From the NCBI RefSeq assembly GCF_024806495.1, contig NZ_JANUFF010000017.1:1-64000 (forward strand): 64,000 nt of DNA, written 5' to 3'. Source of the stretch: Chryseobacterium sp. JUb7. GTDB lineage: Bacteria > Bacteroidota > Bacteroidia > Flavobacteriales > Weeksellaceae. This document shows positions 56,482-64,000 of the stretch, in pieces; the first letter of the stretch is position 1; every line of letters starts with the position of its first letter. Both the position numbers and the translations under genes were made by a program. Below the pieces are notes generated by a model that searched no databases, was not told the origin of the DNA, and saw nothing but the letters and a program-made list of their open reading frames with translations.

Positions 56482-57090
56482 TCACAATTCATTAATCAAT
56501 CTAAAGGTAAGATTAATTCTTTCTTTCATCGGTTTAGTTGACTTGGCAATTCGATGCTCCCAATTCTCCTGAAGATCTCCTTTCATAATGAGCAGTGAAC
56601 CATGAGGAAGAGGAAGACTGTATTTGCTTTGATGATGGTCTTTTTTTCTAAAATCAAAATTCCGGATTTCTCCGAGGCTGATCGAGGCAATAACGGGTCG
56701 TGTTCCATATCTGCTTTCTTTATCCCTATGCCAAGCAACTGAATCATTGTTATTCCGGTAAAGATTAAGCAAAACACCATTGAATTGATAGCCGAATTCT
56801 TTTTCTATTCTTTCTTTTAAGGATAGCAATTCAGGAGTCCAAGGATTTGCACCTGATACATTTCCATCCAAATCAGAAGATGAATTATCACTAAACCAAG
56901 CTGTAAGACGGGGAGTTAAAACCGTTTTGTCATACATTTTCTGAGTACGCTGCTCCCAAGGAGTATTCTTAAGAAGTAAATTTTTAAGCAAATCAGCTTC
57001 TTCCCTGTTCAGAAAGTTTTCCCTGTATTCCAAAAGGTCTTTTGGAAATTCATAAAACTCTTCTGCATCAAATAAACTCAGCTGACTCAT
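56482..57090 (-). CDS. AlkB-type 2-oxoglutarate/Fe(II) dioxygenase
   Basis: 202 residues. The iron ligands are in AWHRDKE (His121, Asp123) and ENWEHRI (His179); the 2-oxoglutarate arginines are in the final RINLTFR (Arg191, Arg197). AlkB proteins demethylate damaged bases in DNA. The N-terminus SQLSLFD contains QLSLF (residues 3-7), which matches the beta-clamp-binding motif and is unusual for AlkB. It lies in the mutagenesis cluster, beside the S24 repressor gene. Confidence 0.85.
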   Translation of the reverse strand: MSQLSLFDAEEFYEFPKDLLEYRENFLNREEADLLKNLLLKNTPWEQRTQKMYDKTVLTPRLTAWFSDNSSSDLDGNVSGANPWTPELLSLKERIEKEFGYQFNGVLLNLYRNNNDSVAWHRDKESRYGTRPVIASISLGEIRNFDFRKKDHHQSKYSLPLPHGSLLIMKGDLQENWEHRIAKSTKPMKERINLTFRLINEL

Positions 57091-57222
57091 TGCAATTTTC
57101 TTTTGAAATATTTATATTTGTTATATCCTGTTTATACGGGATTTTTTTCATCATTTGTGTTTTTAGCTTCCCCTCGGGGAAGTTTTTTGATTAATGAACT
57201 ATGGGAATTATTCAAAATGAAT

Positions 57223-57999
57223 TCACTTCTTATCCCTAATTTTTTCTTTAATCTGTTTGATATCAGTTTTAATCTCTGTGATGAAATTTTGAATATGATG
57301 CTCTGCAAATTCATCAGGCTCGTATTCTTTTGTATTGATACTACAAGCAAATTCCCAGATTTCTTTAATTTCAGGCAATGGAATTTTATATGGATCATAA
57401 AAACTATTATCGGCCTTAACCCAAATACTATCTGCTTCGTGAAACTGAAACCTTTTGTAGCTAATCCCATCATTGGACGTAATAAAAATGTAAGTTCTAT
57501 CCGCTTTCAATTCAGAGAGATCTTCAATATATTTTCCTACAATATAGGTTCCATCTTTATAGGGTGGCATAGAATCGCCGCCAGCTGGAAAAGCTCTAAA
57601 TTTTCCGTGGTGTAAAAATGGAAGCGAAATAGTCTCAAGACTTTCTATATATTCCGGATCACTATATCCATTCAGGTATCCCATTGAAGCCTTTTGCGGA
57701 ATAATCTCAATCTCATTGTTTCCATCACTATCAACCCTAATGGGCAGAACAATCCTATTATCAGGAAGTTCCATAATCTCATCGATAGGAAATTTGCTGA
57801 TATTGATTGTCAAAAGTAAATCGATGCTGATATTATAATATTTAGAGATTCTGATTAAAATCTCTTGAGGAGGCTCTGTGGCACCATCTTCATACTTACC
57901 ATATCTGCCTCTGGTAATTAAAAGATCATCAGCCACCTTTTGTTGGGAAACATCTAGCCTACCTCTTAAATACCGCATGTTTTCTGAAAAAATTGACAT
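57223..57999 (-). CDS. XRE-S24 (LexA-like) repressor
   Basis: 258 residues. An N-terminal XRE helix-turn-helix (VSQQKVADDLLITRGRYGKYEDG) is followed by a peptidase S24 domain. Catalytic Ser143 is in GGDSMPPYKDG and Lys182 is in GISYKRF. The self-cleavage site is near residue 106, with Met106-Gly107 where Ala-Gly is usual. Such proteins repress damage-response genes until RecA-like activation. It is divergent from the polymerase operon and a palindromic operator overlaps its start. Confidence 0.88.
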   Translation of the reverse strand: MSIFSENMRYLRGRLDVSQQKVADDLLITRGRYGKYEDGATEPPQEILIRISKYYNISIDLLLTINISKFPIDEIMELPDNRIVLPIRVDSDGNNEIEIIPQKASMGYLNGYSDPEYIESLETISLPFLHHGKFRAFPAGGDSMPPYKDGTYIVGKYIEDLSELKADRTYIFITSNDGISYKRFQFHEADSIWVKADNSFYDPYKIPLPEIKEIWEFACSINTKEYEPDEFAEHHIQNFITEIKTDIKQIKEKIRDKK

Positions 58000-58017
58000 T
58001 GCTATAATTTATAGCAA
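57999..58017. promoter_or_regulatory. Palindromic operator at the repressor start
   Basis: TTGCTATAA, one base, TTATAGCAA: exact 9-bp arms. It overlaps the repressor start codon (57997-57999). A half-site TTGCTA recurs at 58033-58038, in front of the polymerase gene. It would permit autoregulation together with control of the divergent operon. Confidence 0.65.
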
Positions 58018-58048
58018 CAAATATACGAAATATTGCTACAAAACGTAA

Positions 58049-58056
58049 TAATTTTG
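58049..58056 (+). promoter_or_regulatory. Candidate -7 box for the polymerase operon
   Basis: TAATTTTG matches TAnnTTTG but ends only four bases before the ATG at 58061. A message starting there would be almost leaderless; the call is therefore tentative. Confidence 0.35.
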
Positions 58057-58060
58057 AAGC

Positions 58061-59203
58061 ATGGAAAAATCAATTGTTCATATGGATCTGGATACCTTCT
58101 TCGTTTCTTGTGAGAGACTGAAGAATTCCAGTTTGAACAGTATTCCTGTAATTATAGGAGGTGGAGACCGTGGTGTAGTAGCATCCTGTTCATATGAAGC
58201 AAGAAAATTCGGTGTTCGTTCCGCGATGCCTATAAGGATGGCTTTACGTTTATGTCCCGAGGCTCAGGTCATCAAAGGAGATATGGAATATTATTCCAAT
58301 ATGTCACATTTAGTAACAGAAATTATTCAGGAAAAAGTACCAGTATTGGAAAAAGCCAGCGTAGATGAATTTTATCTTGATCTTTCCGGGATGGATAAAT
58401 TTTTTGGATGCTATCAATGGACTTCTGAAATTGCGAGTATCGTTATGAAAAACACAGGCTTACCTATAAGCTTTGCTCTTTCCACCAATAAAACAGTTTC
58501 AAAAATAGGAACCGGAGAGGCTAAGCCTACCGGGAAATTAGAATTAAAGCCTCAGTTAATTCAGCCGTTCTTGAATCCATTGTCTGTCAAAAAAATCCCA
58601 ATGGTAGGTGATGTAACCTTTCAATTACTTTCAAGACTGGGTGTTAGAAATATAGAAACTCTTTCTCAAATGCCAGTCGATGTACTGCAGCAGCTACTTG
58701 GTAAAAATGGTATTGAACTTTGGAAAAAAGCCAACGGCATTGACAATAACCCTGTCGTTCAGTATTCAGAACGAAAATCTATATCCACTGAAACTACCTT
58801 TTCTGAAGATACTATTGATCTTCAGAATATCAGAAGCATTCTTTCAGGAATGGTTGAACAATTGTGTTATCAACTGAGACATGAAAAATGGCTCACCTCA
58901 ACAGTCTCTGTAAGAATAAGGTATGCCAACTTCGACACAGAGACTAAGCAATGCAAGGTTCCATATACTTCAGCGGATCACACTCTGCTAAAATACGTTT
59001 TAGAGTTGTTTAAAAAAGTATATACCCGAAGAATGAGAATTCGTCTCGTAGGTGTAAGGTTTACAGGCTTAGTTCACGGAAACCATCAAATGAATCTTTT
59101 CGAGGATACAGAAGAACTGATATCATTATATCAATCTATGGATAAAATCAAAGATCGTTTTGGATCCAAGAGCGTCGGAAGAGCTTCTGGTCTTTTAAAT
59201 TAA
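58061..59203 (+). CDS. dinB: Y-family DNA polymerase IV
   Basis: 380 residues. MDLDTFFVSCERL (Asp9, Asp11) and the second acidic motif VDEFYLDLSG are the Y-family catalytic centre. The little finger follows after about residue 230. QMNLF (residues 343-347) is a beta-clamp motif. It is a translesion polymerase induced on DNA damage. The DnaE-like gene begins 10 bp after its stop, so the two form one operon under the divergent S24 repressor. Confidence 0.92.
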   Translation: MEKSIVHMDLDTFFVSCERLKNSSLNSIPVIIGGGDRGVVASCSYEARKFGVRSAMPIRMALRLCPEAQVIKGDMEYYSNMSHLVTEIIQEKVPVLEKASVDEFYLDLSGMDKFFGCYQWTSEIASIVMKNTGLPISFALSTNKTVSKIGTGEAKPTGKLELKPQLIQPFLNPLSVKKIPMVGDVTFQLLSRLGVRNIETLSQMPVDVLQQLLGKNGIELWKKANGIDNNPVVQYSERKSISTETTFSEDTIDLQNIRSILSGMVEQLCYQLRHEKWLTSTVSVRIRYANFDTETKQCKVPYTSADHTLLKYVLELFKKVYTRRMRIRLVGVRFTGLVHGNHQMNLFEDTEELISLYQSMDKIKDRFGSKSVGRASGLLN

Positions 59204-59213
59204 AAAGCAGTTT

Positions 59214-62200
59214 ATGTTTCTCAATTGTCATACTTATCATAGCTTACGTTATGGAACTATTTCTGTTGAAGATCTGGTTCAGTTGGCTATGGATTATAAA
59301 CTGAAAGTTTTGGCGTTGACAGACATTAATACCGTAACAGGAATCTATCAGTTCTATAATCTATGTAAAGAAAATGGTATCAAACCGATTGTAGGTGTTG
59401 ATGTACGAGTTGAAAATGAGCAATTCTACATATGCCTAGCAAAAAATCCCAAAGGCATCGCTGAAGTCAATAGGCTTTTAACCGATTATAACTGCGAAGG
59501 CATCGAAATTCCAAAAACCAATCCAAAATTAGATAATTGTTTTATCATCTATTCTTTACAGAATATTCCCGAAAAACTGTTGGAACACGAGTTTATTGGA
59601 ATAAGACAAGAAGAATTAAACTTACTCATCAATCCGGAATTAAAATCTTTGATTCACAAAATGGTCATTTTACATCCGGTAACTTTTAAAACCGATGATG
59701 AATATGAACTTCACAAAGTATTACGGGCTATTGATCTTAATACACTTTTTACCAAACTTAATGAAAAAGATTATTGTAGAACAAATGAATCTTTTACCAA
59801 TAAGAAAAAGCTCTTAAGTCAATATGAACAATACCCTGAAATCATTGAAAATACCAAACATATCGTCAATGAATCTAGTTTTGACTTTGATTTTAAAAAC
59901 CCGAAGAATAAAAAGCATTATACTGACAGCAAGGAAAATGATTTTAAATTGCTATCCAAATTAGCTTATGAAGGTTTGATTCGGAGATATCCTAATCAAA
60001 ACAAACAAGCTATTGAAAGAGTTGAAAAAGAATTGACAGTGATTGACCAACTGAACTTTTGTGGTTACTTCTTAATTACCTGGGATATTATTCAGTACAG
60101 TAACAAGATGGGCTTTATGCACGTTGGCAGAGGAAGTGGTGCTAACAGCATTATAGCTTATTGTTTGGGAATTTCAGATATATGCCCTTTAGAGCTTGAT
60201 CTGTATTTTGAAAGATTTCTAAATCTGAATCGTAAATCACCACCCGACTTTGACATTGACTGGAGTTGGAAAAATCGTGATACGATTCTTGAATACATTT
60301 TTAAAAAGTATGGTAAAGATCATGTCGCATTTTGTGGAACCAATGTAGAATTTAAAAGAAGATCAAGATTCAGAGAACTCGGAAAAGTATTTGGTCTTCC
60401 TAAAGATGAACTGGATCAGCTTTCCAAAAAACCTAAAGAATTACACGATCAAAATTCAGTCGTTCAACAGATTTATAAATATGAGCAATTAATGATAGGA
60501 TTTCCCAATCAAAGAAGCATGCACTCCTGCGGAATTCTGATTTCCGAAGAACCGATTACCAACTATTCTGCTTTAGAATTTCCGCCAAAAGAATTTCCCA
60601 TCGTCCAGTTCGATATGTATACGGCAGAAGATATTGGTTTGGAAAAATTTGATATTTTATCACAAAGAGGCTTGGGAACAATTAAGGATGCCGTTCAGTT
60701 AATTGAAGAAAAAAGAGGCATTACCATAGATATTGAAGACACCAGAATTTCCAAAAATGAGATCAAGTGTAATGAGTTTTTAAGTATTGGAAAAACTATA
60801 GGTTGTTTTTACATTGAATCACCTGCTATGAGAGGTTTATTAAGAAGGCTCAAATGTGACAACTATAAAGTATTGGTTGCGGCTTCATCAATTATCCGTC
60901 CAGGAGTTGCACAGAGTGGAATGATGCGGGAATATATCTTTAGACACAACCATCCCGGTCAATTCGAATATTTCCACGAAGTATTTGAAAAAGAATTAGG
61001 TGAAACGTATGGAATTATGGTATATCAGGAAGATGTTATTAAAATAGCCATGCATTTTGGAGGGGTTTCAGCAGCGAATGGTGATGTTCTCCGAAGAGCA
61101 ATGAGTGGCAAAGGGCGGTCTCTTTCAGCTTTACAAAAGTTAAAAGAGGACTTCTTCGAATCCTGTAAAATAAAAGGGCATTCTGAGCAACTCTCTCAAG
61201 AAGTTTACCGGCAGATCGAATCTTTTGCAGGTTATTCATTTTGTAAAGCCCATTCGGCTTCTTATGCTGTGGAAAGTTATCAGAGTCTTTACTTAAAAGC
61301 TTACTACCCCATTGAGTTTATGGTGTCTGCCATTAATAACGGAGGGGGATTTTACAGAACAGAAGTTTATATTCATGAAACGAAAATGGCCGGAGCTACC
61401 ATTCATAATCCTTGTATTAACCTAAGTGAATTCCAGACAACTGTATATGGAACAGATGTCTATTTAGGTTTGATGCATATTGAGAAACTGGAAGTGAGTA
61501 TTAAACGATTGATTCCTGAAGAACGCAAAAAAAATGGTGATTACAGATCATTGCAAGATTTTGTAAAAAGAGTCCATATCGGTATTGAAACTTTACAGAT
61601 TTTAATTTTTGTCGGGGCTTTCAGATTCACGGGAAAACAAAAACATGAATTGCTGATCGAGGCAAGATTTCTATTATCTAAGAATCAATATAAAACAAAA
61701 GCTATATCATTATTTGATGAACCTCAAAAAGATTATAAGTTGCCAGTTATTGAAAGAAATCCATTGGAAGATGCTTTTGATGAAATTGAAATATTAGGCT
61801 TCCCCGTCTCCTACTCTATTTTTGATCTATTGAAAACAAAATACAGAGGTCATGTTTTGGTAAAAGACCTTTTGAAGTATCACAAAAAACAGGTAAAAAT
61901 GTTAGCTTATCTTATTTCCAGAAAGCATGTTCCTATTAAAATGAAAAACCATCCTGATAAAAAAGATGATATGTATTTCGGAACATGGATCGATGCTGAA
62001 GGGCAGTATTTTGACACCGCACATTTTCCTGATAGCCTTAGACAGTTTCCTTTTAAGGAGGGCGGCATTTACTATTTATTGGGAACTGTTGAAGTGGATT
62101 ATCATTTCCCTACGGTTACCATTACCAAAATGGCAAAAATGCCACTGATTGCAGATCCCCGATATTCTTTGGATGAAGTCAAAGCTAAAGAAGTTGAAAA

Positions 62201-62288
62201 TAGTCTTCGCGAAGATGTGAGCCTGACCTTTAGACAACCCTATCCGCAGGAAAAGGAAATTGGATTGCCCAGACATAGAATGTTATAG
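59214..62288 (+). CDS. Error-prone DNA polymerase III alpha subunit (DnaE2-like)
   Basis: 1024 residues, shorter than replicative DnaE. The PHP domain is degenerate: NCHTYHSLRYGT and ALTDINTVTG lack several metal-binding residues of active PHP domains. The palm has SPPDFDIDW (Asp345, Asp347), GRGSGAN before it, and FDILSQRGLGTIKDA. The finger region includes YGIMVYQEDVIKIAMHFGG and AGYSFCKAHSASYA. KAISLF (830-834) could be a clamp motif. It probably copies past lesions together with DinB, like the ImuB-DnaE2 pair. Confidence 0.9.
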   Translation: MFLNCHTYHSLRYGTISVEDLVQLAMDYKLKVLALTDINTVTGIYQFYNLCKENGIKPIVGVDVRVENEQFYICLAKNPKGIAEVNRLLTDYNCEGIEIPKTNPKLDNCFIIYSLQNIPEKLLEHEFIGIRQEELNLLINPELKSLIHKMVILHPVTFKTDDEYELHKVLRAIDLNTLFTKLNEKDYCRTNESFTNKKKLLSQYEQYPEIIENTKHIVNESSFDFDFKNPKNKKHYTDSKENDFKLLSKLAYEGLIRRYPNQNKQAIERVEKELTVIDQLNFCGYFLITWDIIQYSNKMGFMHVGRGSGANSIIAYCLGISDICPLELDLYFERFLNLNRKSPPDFDIDWSWKNRDTILEYIFKKYGKDHVAFCGTNVEFKRRSRFRELGKVFGLPKDELDQLSKKPKELHDQNSVVQQIYKYEQLMIGFPNQRSMHSCGILISEEPITNYSALEFPPKEFPIVQFDMYTAEDIGLEKFDILSQRGLGTIKDAVQLIEEKRGITIDIEDTRISKNEIKCNEFLSIGKTIGCFYIESPAMRGLLRRLKCDNYKVLVAASSIIRPGVAQSGMMREYIFRHNHPGQFEYFHEVFEKELGETYGIMVYQEDVIKIAMHFGGVSAANGDVLRRAMSGKGRSLSALQKLKEDFFESCKIKGHSEQLSQEVYRQIESFAGYSFCKAHSASYAVESYQSLYLKAYYPIEFMVSAINNGGGFYRTEVYIHETKMAGATIHNPCINLSEFQTTVYGTDVYLGLMHIEKLEVSIKRLIPEERKKNGDYRSLQDFVKRVHIGIETLQILIFVGAFRFTGKQKHELLIEARFLLSKNQYKTKAISLFDEPQKDYKLPVIERNPLEDAFDEIEILGFPVSYSIFDLLKTKYRGHVLVKDLLKYHKKQVKMLAYLISRKHVPIKMKNHPDKKDDMYFGTWIDAEGQYFDTAHFPDSLRQFPFKEGGIYYLLGTVEVDYHFPTVTITKMAKMPLIADPRYSLDEVKAKEVENSLREDVSLTFRQPYPQEKEIGLPRHRML

Positions 62289-62318
62289 TTTTAATTACAT
62301 GACCGGTTATTTCAAAAC

Positions 62319-62351
62319 AATTCCTATCATTTTAAAAAAATCATAGGAATT
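62319..62351. terminator. Bidirectional terminator between convergent genes
   Basis: AATTCCTATCATTTT and AAAATCATAGGAATT pair with one mismatch and a 3-base loop, between dnaE2 (plus) and the dehydrogenase (minus). Confidence 0.65.
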
Positions 62352-62371
62352 ATTACACTCTATTACAAAGT

Positions 62372-63205
62372 TTAAAAATCTGTTGATTTTGTCAATGTTT
62401 CCCATTGCTTATAACTGCTACTCAACAAATCCTGCTTACCCAATGCCCTCATATAAGCATCACTGCCTAAAAGCAGATATAATGGAGGCTCCGTCATATC
62501 GGCTATTTCTCTCATCACTATTGCTGCCTTTTCTGGATCACCGTTTTGGCTTCCGCTCATTCCCTCAAAACGTGATAAGGATGTATGAATGTGTGAATAG
62601 GCATCAATTTTATTTTTTGCCAACACCAAAGAGTCCGGATTATTGAAATTAGTACGAAATCCTCCAGGAGCGATTAGAGTTACTTTAATACCAAATGATT
62701 TTACATCTTCTGCCAAAACTTCGGTTAAACCAATAACAGCATGCTTAGTAGCACCATATACTGACCAGCCGCTTGTAGGAGAAATACCGGCTATCGAAGA
62801 AATATTAATTATATGACCATTCCCCTGATTGCGAAGAATTGGTAGCACATTACGAATTACATTGATAGTTCCAAATACATTAACATCAAAGCTTCTACGC
62901 ACTTCTTCGTCGCTTAACTCCTCCATAGTACCACCGATACCATATCCGGCATTATTAACCACGACATCTATTCTTCCAAATTTTTCATAAGCTTGTTGTA
63001 TGGCATCAGCAACACTATTATCGTCACCTAAATTGACACATAGCGGCAAAAATGCAGCATTATTAAATTGCACAGCTTCATTTAAGTTTTTTACATTTCG
63101 GGAAGTTGCAGCCACCTGATGACCTGCTTCTAATAATTGTTTAATCAAAGTAAGTCCAAGTCCTTTTGAGGCGCCTGTAACAAACCAAACTTTTTTAGTA
63201 TCCAT
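62372..63205 (-). CDS. Short-chain dehydrogenase/reductase
   Basis: 277 residues. The N-terminus VWFVTGASKGLGLTLI is the cofactor motif. NNAGYGIGG follows, and catalytic Ser and YxxxK are in NISSIAGI and YGATKHAV. LIAPGGFRTNF is typical of the longer SDR group. It lies 80 bp after the partial AraC regulator gene in the same direction, probably its target. Confidence 0.87.
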   Translation of the reverse strand: MDTKKVWFVTGASKGLGLTLIKQLLEAGHQVAATSRNVKNLNEAVQFNNAAFLPLCVNLGDDNSVADAIQQAYEKFGRIDVVVNNAGYGIGGTMEELSDEEVRRSFDVNVFGTINVIRNVLPILRNQGNGHIINISSIAGISPTSGWSVYGATKHAVIGLTEVLAEDVKSFGIKVTLIAPGGFRTNFNNPDSLVLAKNKIDAYSHIHTSLSRFEGMSGSQNGDPEKAAIVMREIADMTEPPLYLLLGSDAYMRALGKQDLLSSSYKQWETLTKSTDF

Positions 63206-63285
63206 ATTATACTCTTTATTTCATACAAAGATATGAGGGAGCATCTGTTGGCTGTTTACCGAAACCAAACGAATACTATCGAAAA

Positions 63286-64000
63286 TCAAACAAGACGAAA
63301 AGAGGTTGGTGTAGTTTGAGTATGTTTTTTGAAAAAATAGGTAAAATGTGCAGGCTGTAAAAAGCCTAAACTATAGCTGATATCGGCAACATTCCAATCC
63401 GTATGTTTCAACAATGCAATGGCTTCGGCTATCATTTTCTCTGCAATATGCTGAGTCGTTGTTTTTCCCGTTGTGCTGCGTACGGCACGATTAAGATGAT
63501 TAGTATGTACGCCCATCTTATCCGCAAAATCTTTTGCCGAGCGCATTTTTACTGAATCTTCCAAAGATTCGATGGGAAATTGATTTTCTAGTAAATGGGT
63601 AAAAATAGAGGTAATTCTCTGATTACTATCTGGATGTTGGTAAAGTTTCTCATCCGGTTCCATTTTCATTGCAAAATGAATCAGTTCAGAAACATAATTT
63701 CGTATTAAATCGTATTTAAATTGATAATCAGACTTATTTTCCACTCTCATCTTTTCAAACAAAGCTGAAACCTCAGAGACCTGTTCTTCATTTAAACTAT
63801 ACACCCACTTGTTTCCCGGTGAAAAAACTGGCAAACCGTCTACTCCATTCCTATGACTTTCGGTAAAAAAAGATTCTTTGAAAATACAAAAGAAACCAAC
63901 AGCATTTTTTGCCAGTCGTTCAAAGCGATATGGAACTTTTGGATTAAAAAAAAGCAAAGTATCACCTTCTATAGCAATACTTTTATCAGCGAAATGACAG
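63286..64000 (-). CDS. AraC-family regulator, N-terminus cut by the window
   Basis: The frame continues to the right edge (last visible residues CHFADKSIAIEGDTLLFF), so only the C-terminal about 238 residues are visible. A TTG at 63957 is not a likely start. The C-terminal helix-turn-helix is ADKMGVHTNHLNRAVRSTTG and VADISYSLGFLQPAHFTYFFKKHTQTTPTSF. The upstream half looks like a cupin-type sensor. It probably controls the next dehydrogenase. Confidence 0.88.
   Translation of the reverse strand, partial: CHFADKSIAIEGDTLLFFNPKVPYRFERLAKNAVGFFCIFKESFFTESHRNGVDGLPVFSPGNKWVYSLNEEQVSEVSALFEKMRVENKSDYQFKYDLIRNYVSELIHFAMKMEPDEKLYQHPDSNQRITSIFTHLLENQFPIESLEDSVKMRSAKDFADKMGVHTNHLNRAVRSTTGKTTTQHIAEKMIAEAIALLKHTDWNVADISYSLGFLQPAHFTYFFKKHTQTTPTSFRLV

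Noticed and set aside
57103..57615. 170-codon plus-strand frame over the S24 repressor end
   Set aside because: Lies mostly antisense to the repressor and has the composition of a complementary frame.
1..64000. CRISPR arrays, rRNA and tRNA genes, integrase or transposase
   Set aside because: No regular spacer repeats, no conserved RNA genes and no recombinase motifs were found in the reading of either strand.

Overview
The window looks like the chromosome of a flavobacterium of the Chryseobacterium type (phylum Bacteroidota). The evidence is low GC, promoter boxes of the TAnnTTTG form, a DUF3945 protein and RadC of the kind carried by Bacteroidota mobile elements, and many AraC-type regulators. 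No rRNA, tRNA, integrase, transposase or CRISPR array was seen. Family calls come from reading motifs by eye; no search could be run.

Layout. (1) 1-10 kb, minus strand: a metzincin-type zinc protease, a small lipoprotein and a giant protein of more than 1985 residues that leaves the window on the left. (2) 10.5-14.7 kb: an iron-uptake operon (methyltransferase, siderophore-interacting flavoprotein, VOC protein, membrane protein) opposite an AraC regulator. A 186-bp palindromic element and a WG-repeat protein follow. (3) 17-39 kb: an AT-rich defence island. It holds a HEPN protein, a two-gene Septu system (PtuA/PtuB) and a DNA phosphorothioation (Ssp-type) locus. The Ssp locus has two convergent arms. 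The minus arm is sspB-C-D followed by three genes matching the layout of an sspFGH restriction module. The plus arm is an HTH/glycine-rich membrane protein, a GHKL ATPase fused to a DUF3883 nuclease, the cysteine desulfurase SspA, and a second GHKL ATPase. Next to it is an HNH endonuclease whose N-terminus resembles the sulfur-binding domain of phosphorothioate-dependent restriction enzymes, plus a small PD-(D/E)XK protein. (4) 39.4-41.4 kb: DUF3945 and RadC genes, probably mobile-element cargo or remnant.

(5) 42-54.6 kb: short-chain dehydrogenases, an aldo/keto reductase, AraC and HxlR regulators, and an EmrAB/TolC-type efflux operon. A broken copy of the hxlR 3' end forms a direct repeat around a 6.6-kb segment. 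(6) 54.8-62.3 kb: a DNA-damage and mutagenesis cluster. It has a LexA-like S24 repressor with a palindromic operator, a Y-family polymerase, a DnaE2-like polymerase, an AlkB-type dioxygenase and an exonuclease VII-like gene carrying an in-frame amber codon. (7) 62.3-64 kb: another dehydrogenase and an AraC regulator cut by the window end.

The most unusual part is the phosphorothioation island. One modification core appears surrounded by three possible restriction arms: FGH-like, the GHKL pair, and the sulfur-binding-domain HNH enzyme. The GHKL genes flanking sspA are the best candidate for an undescribed module.
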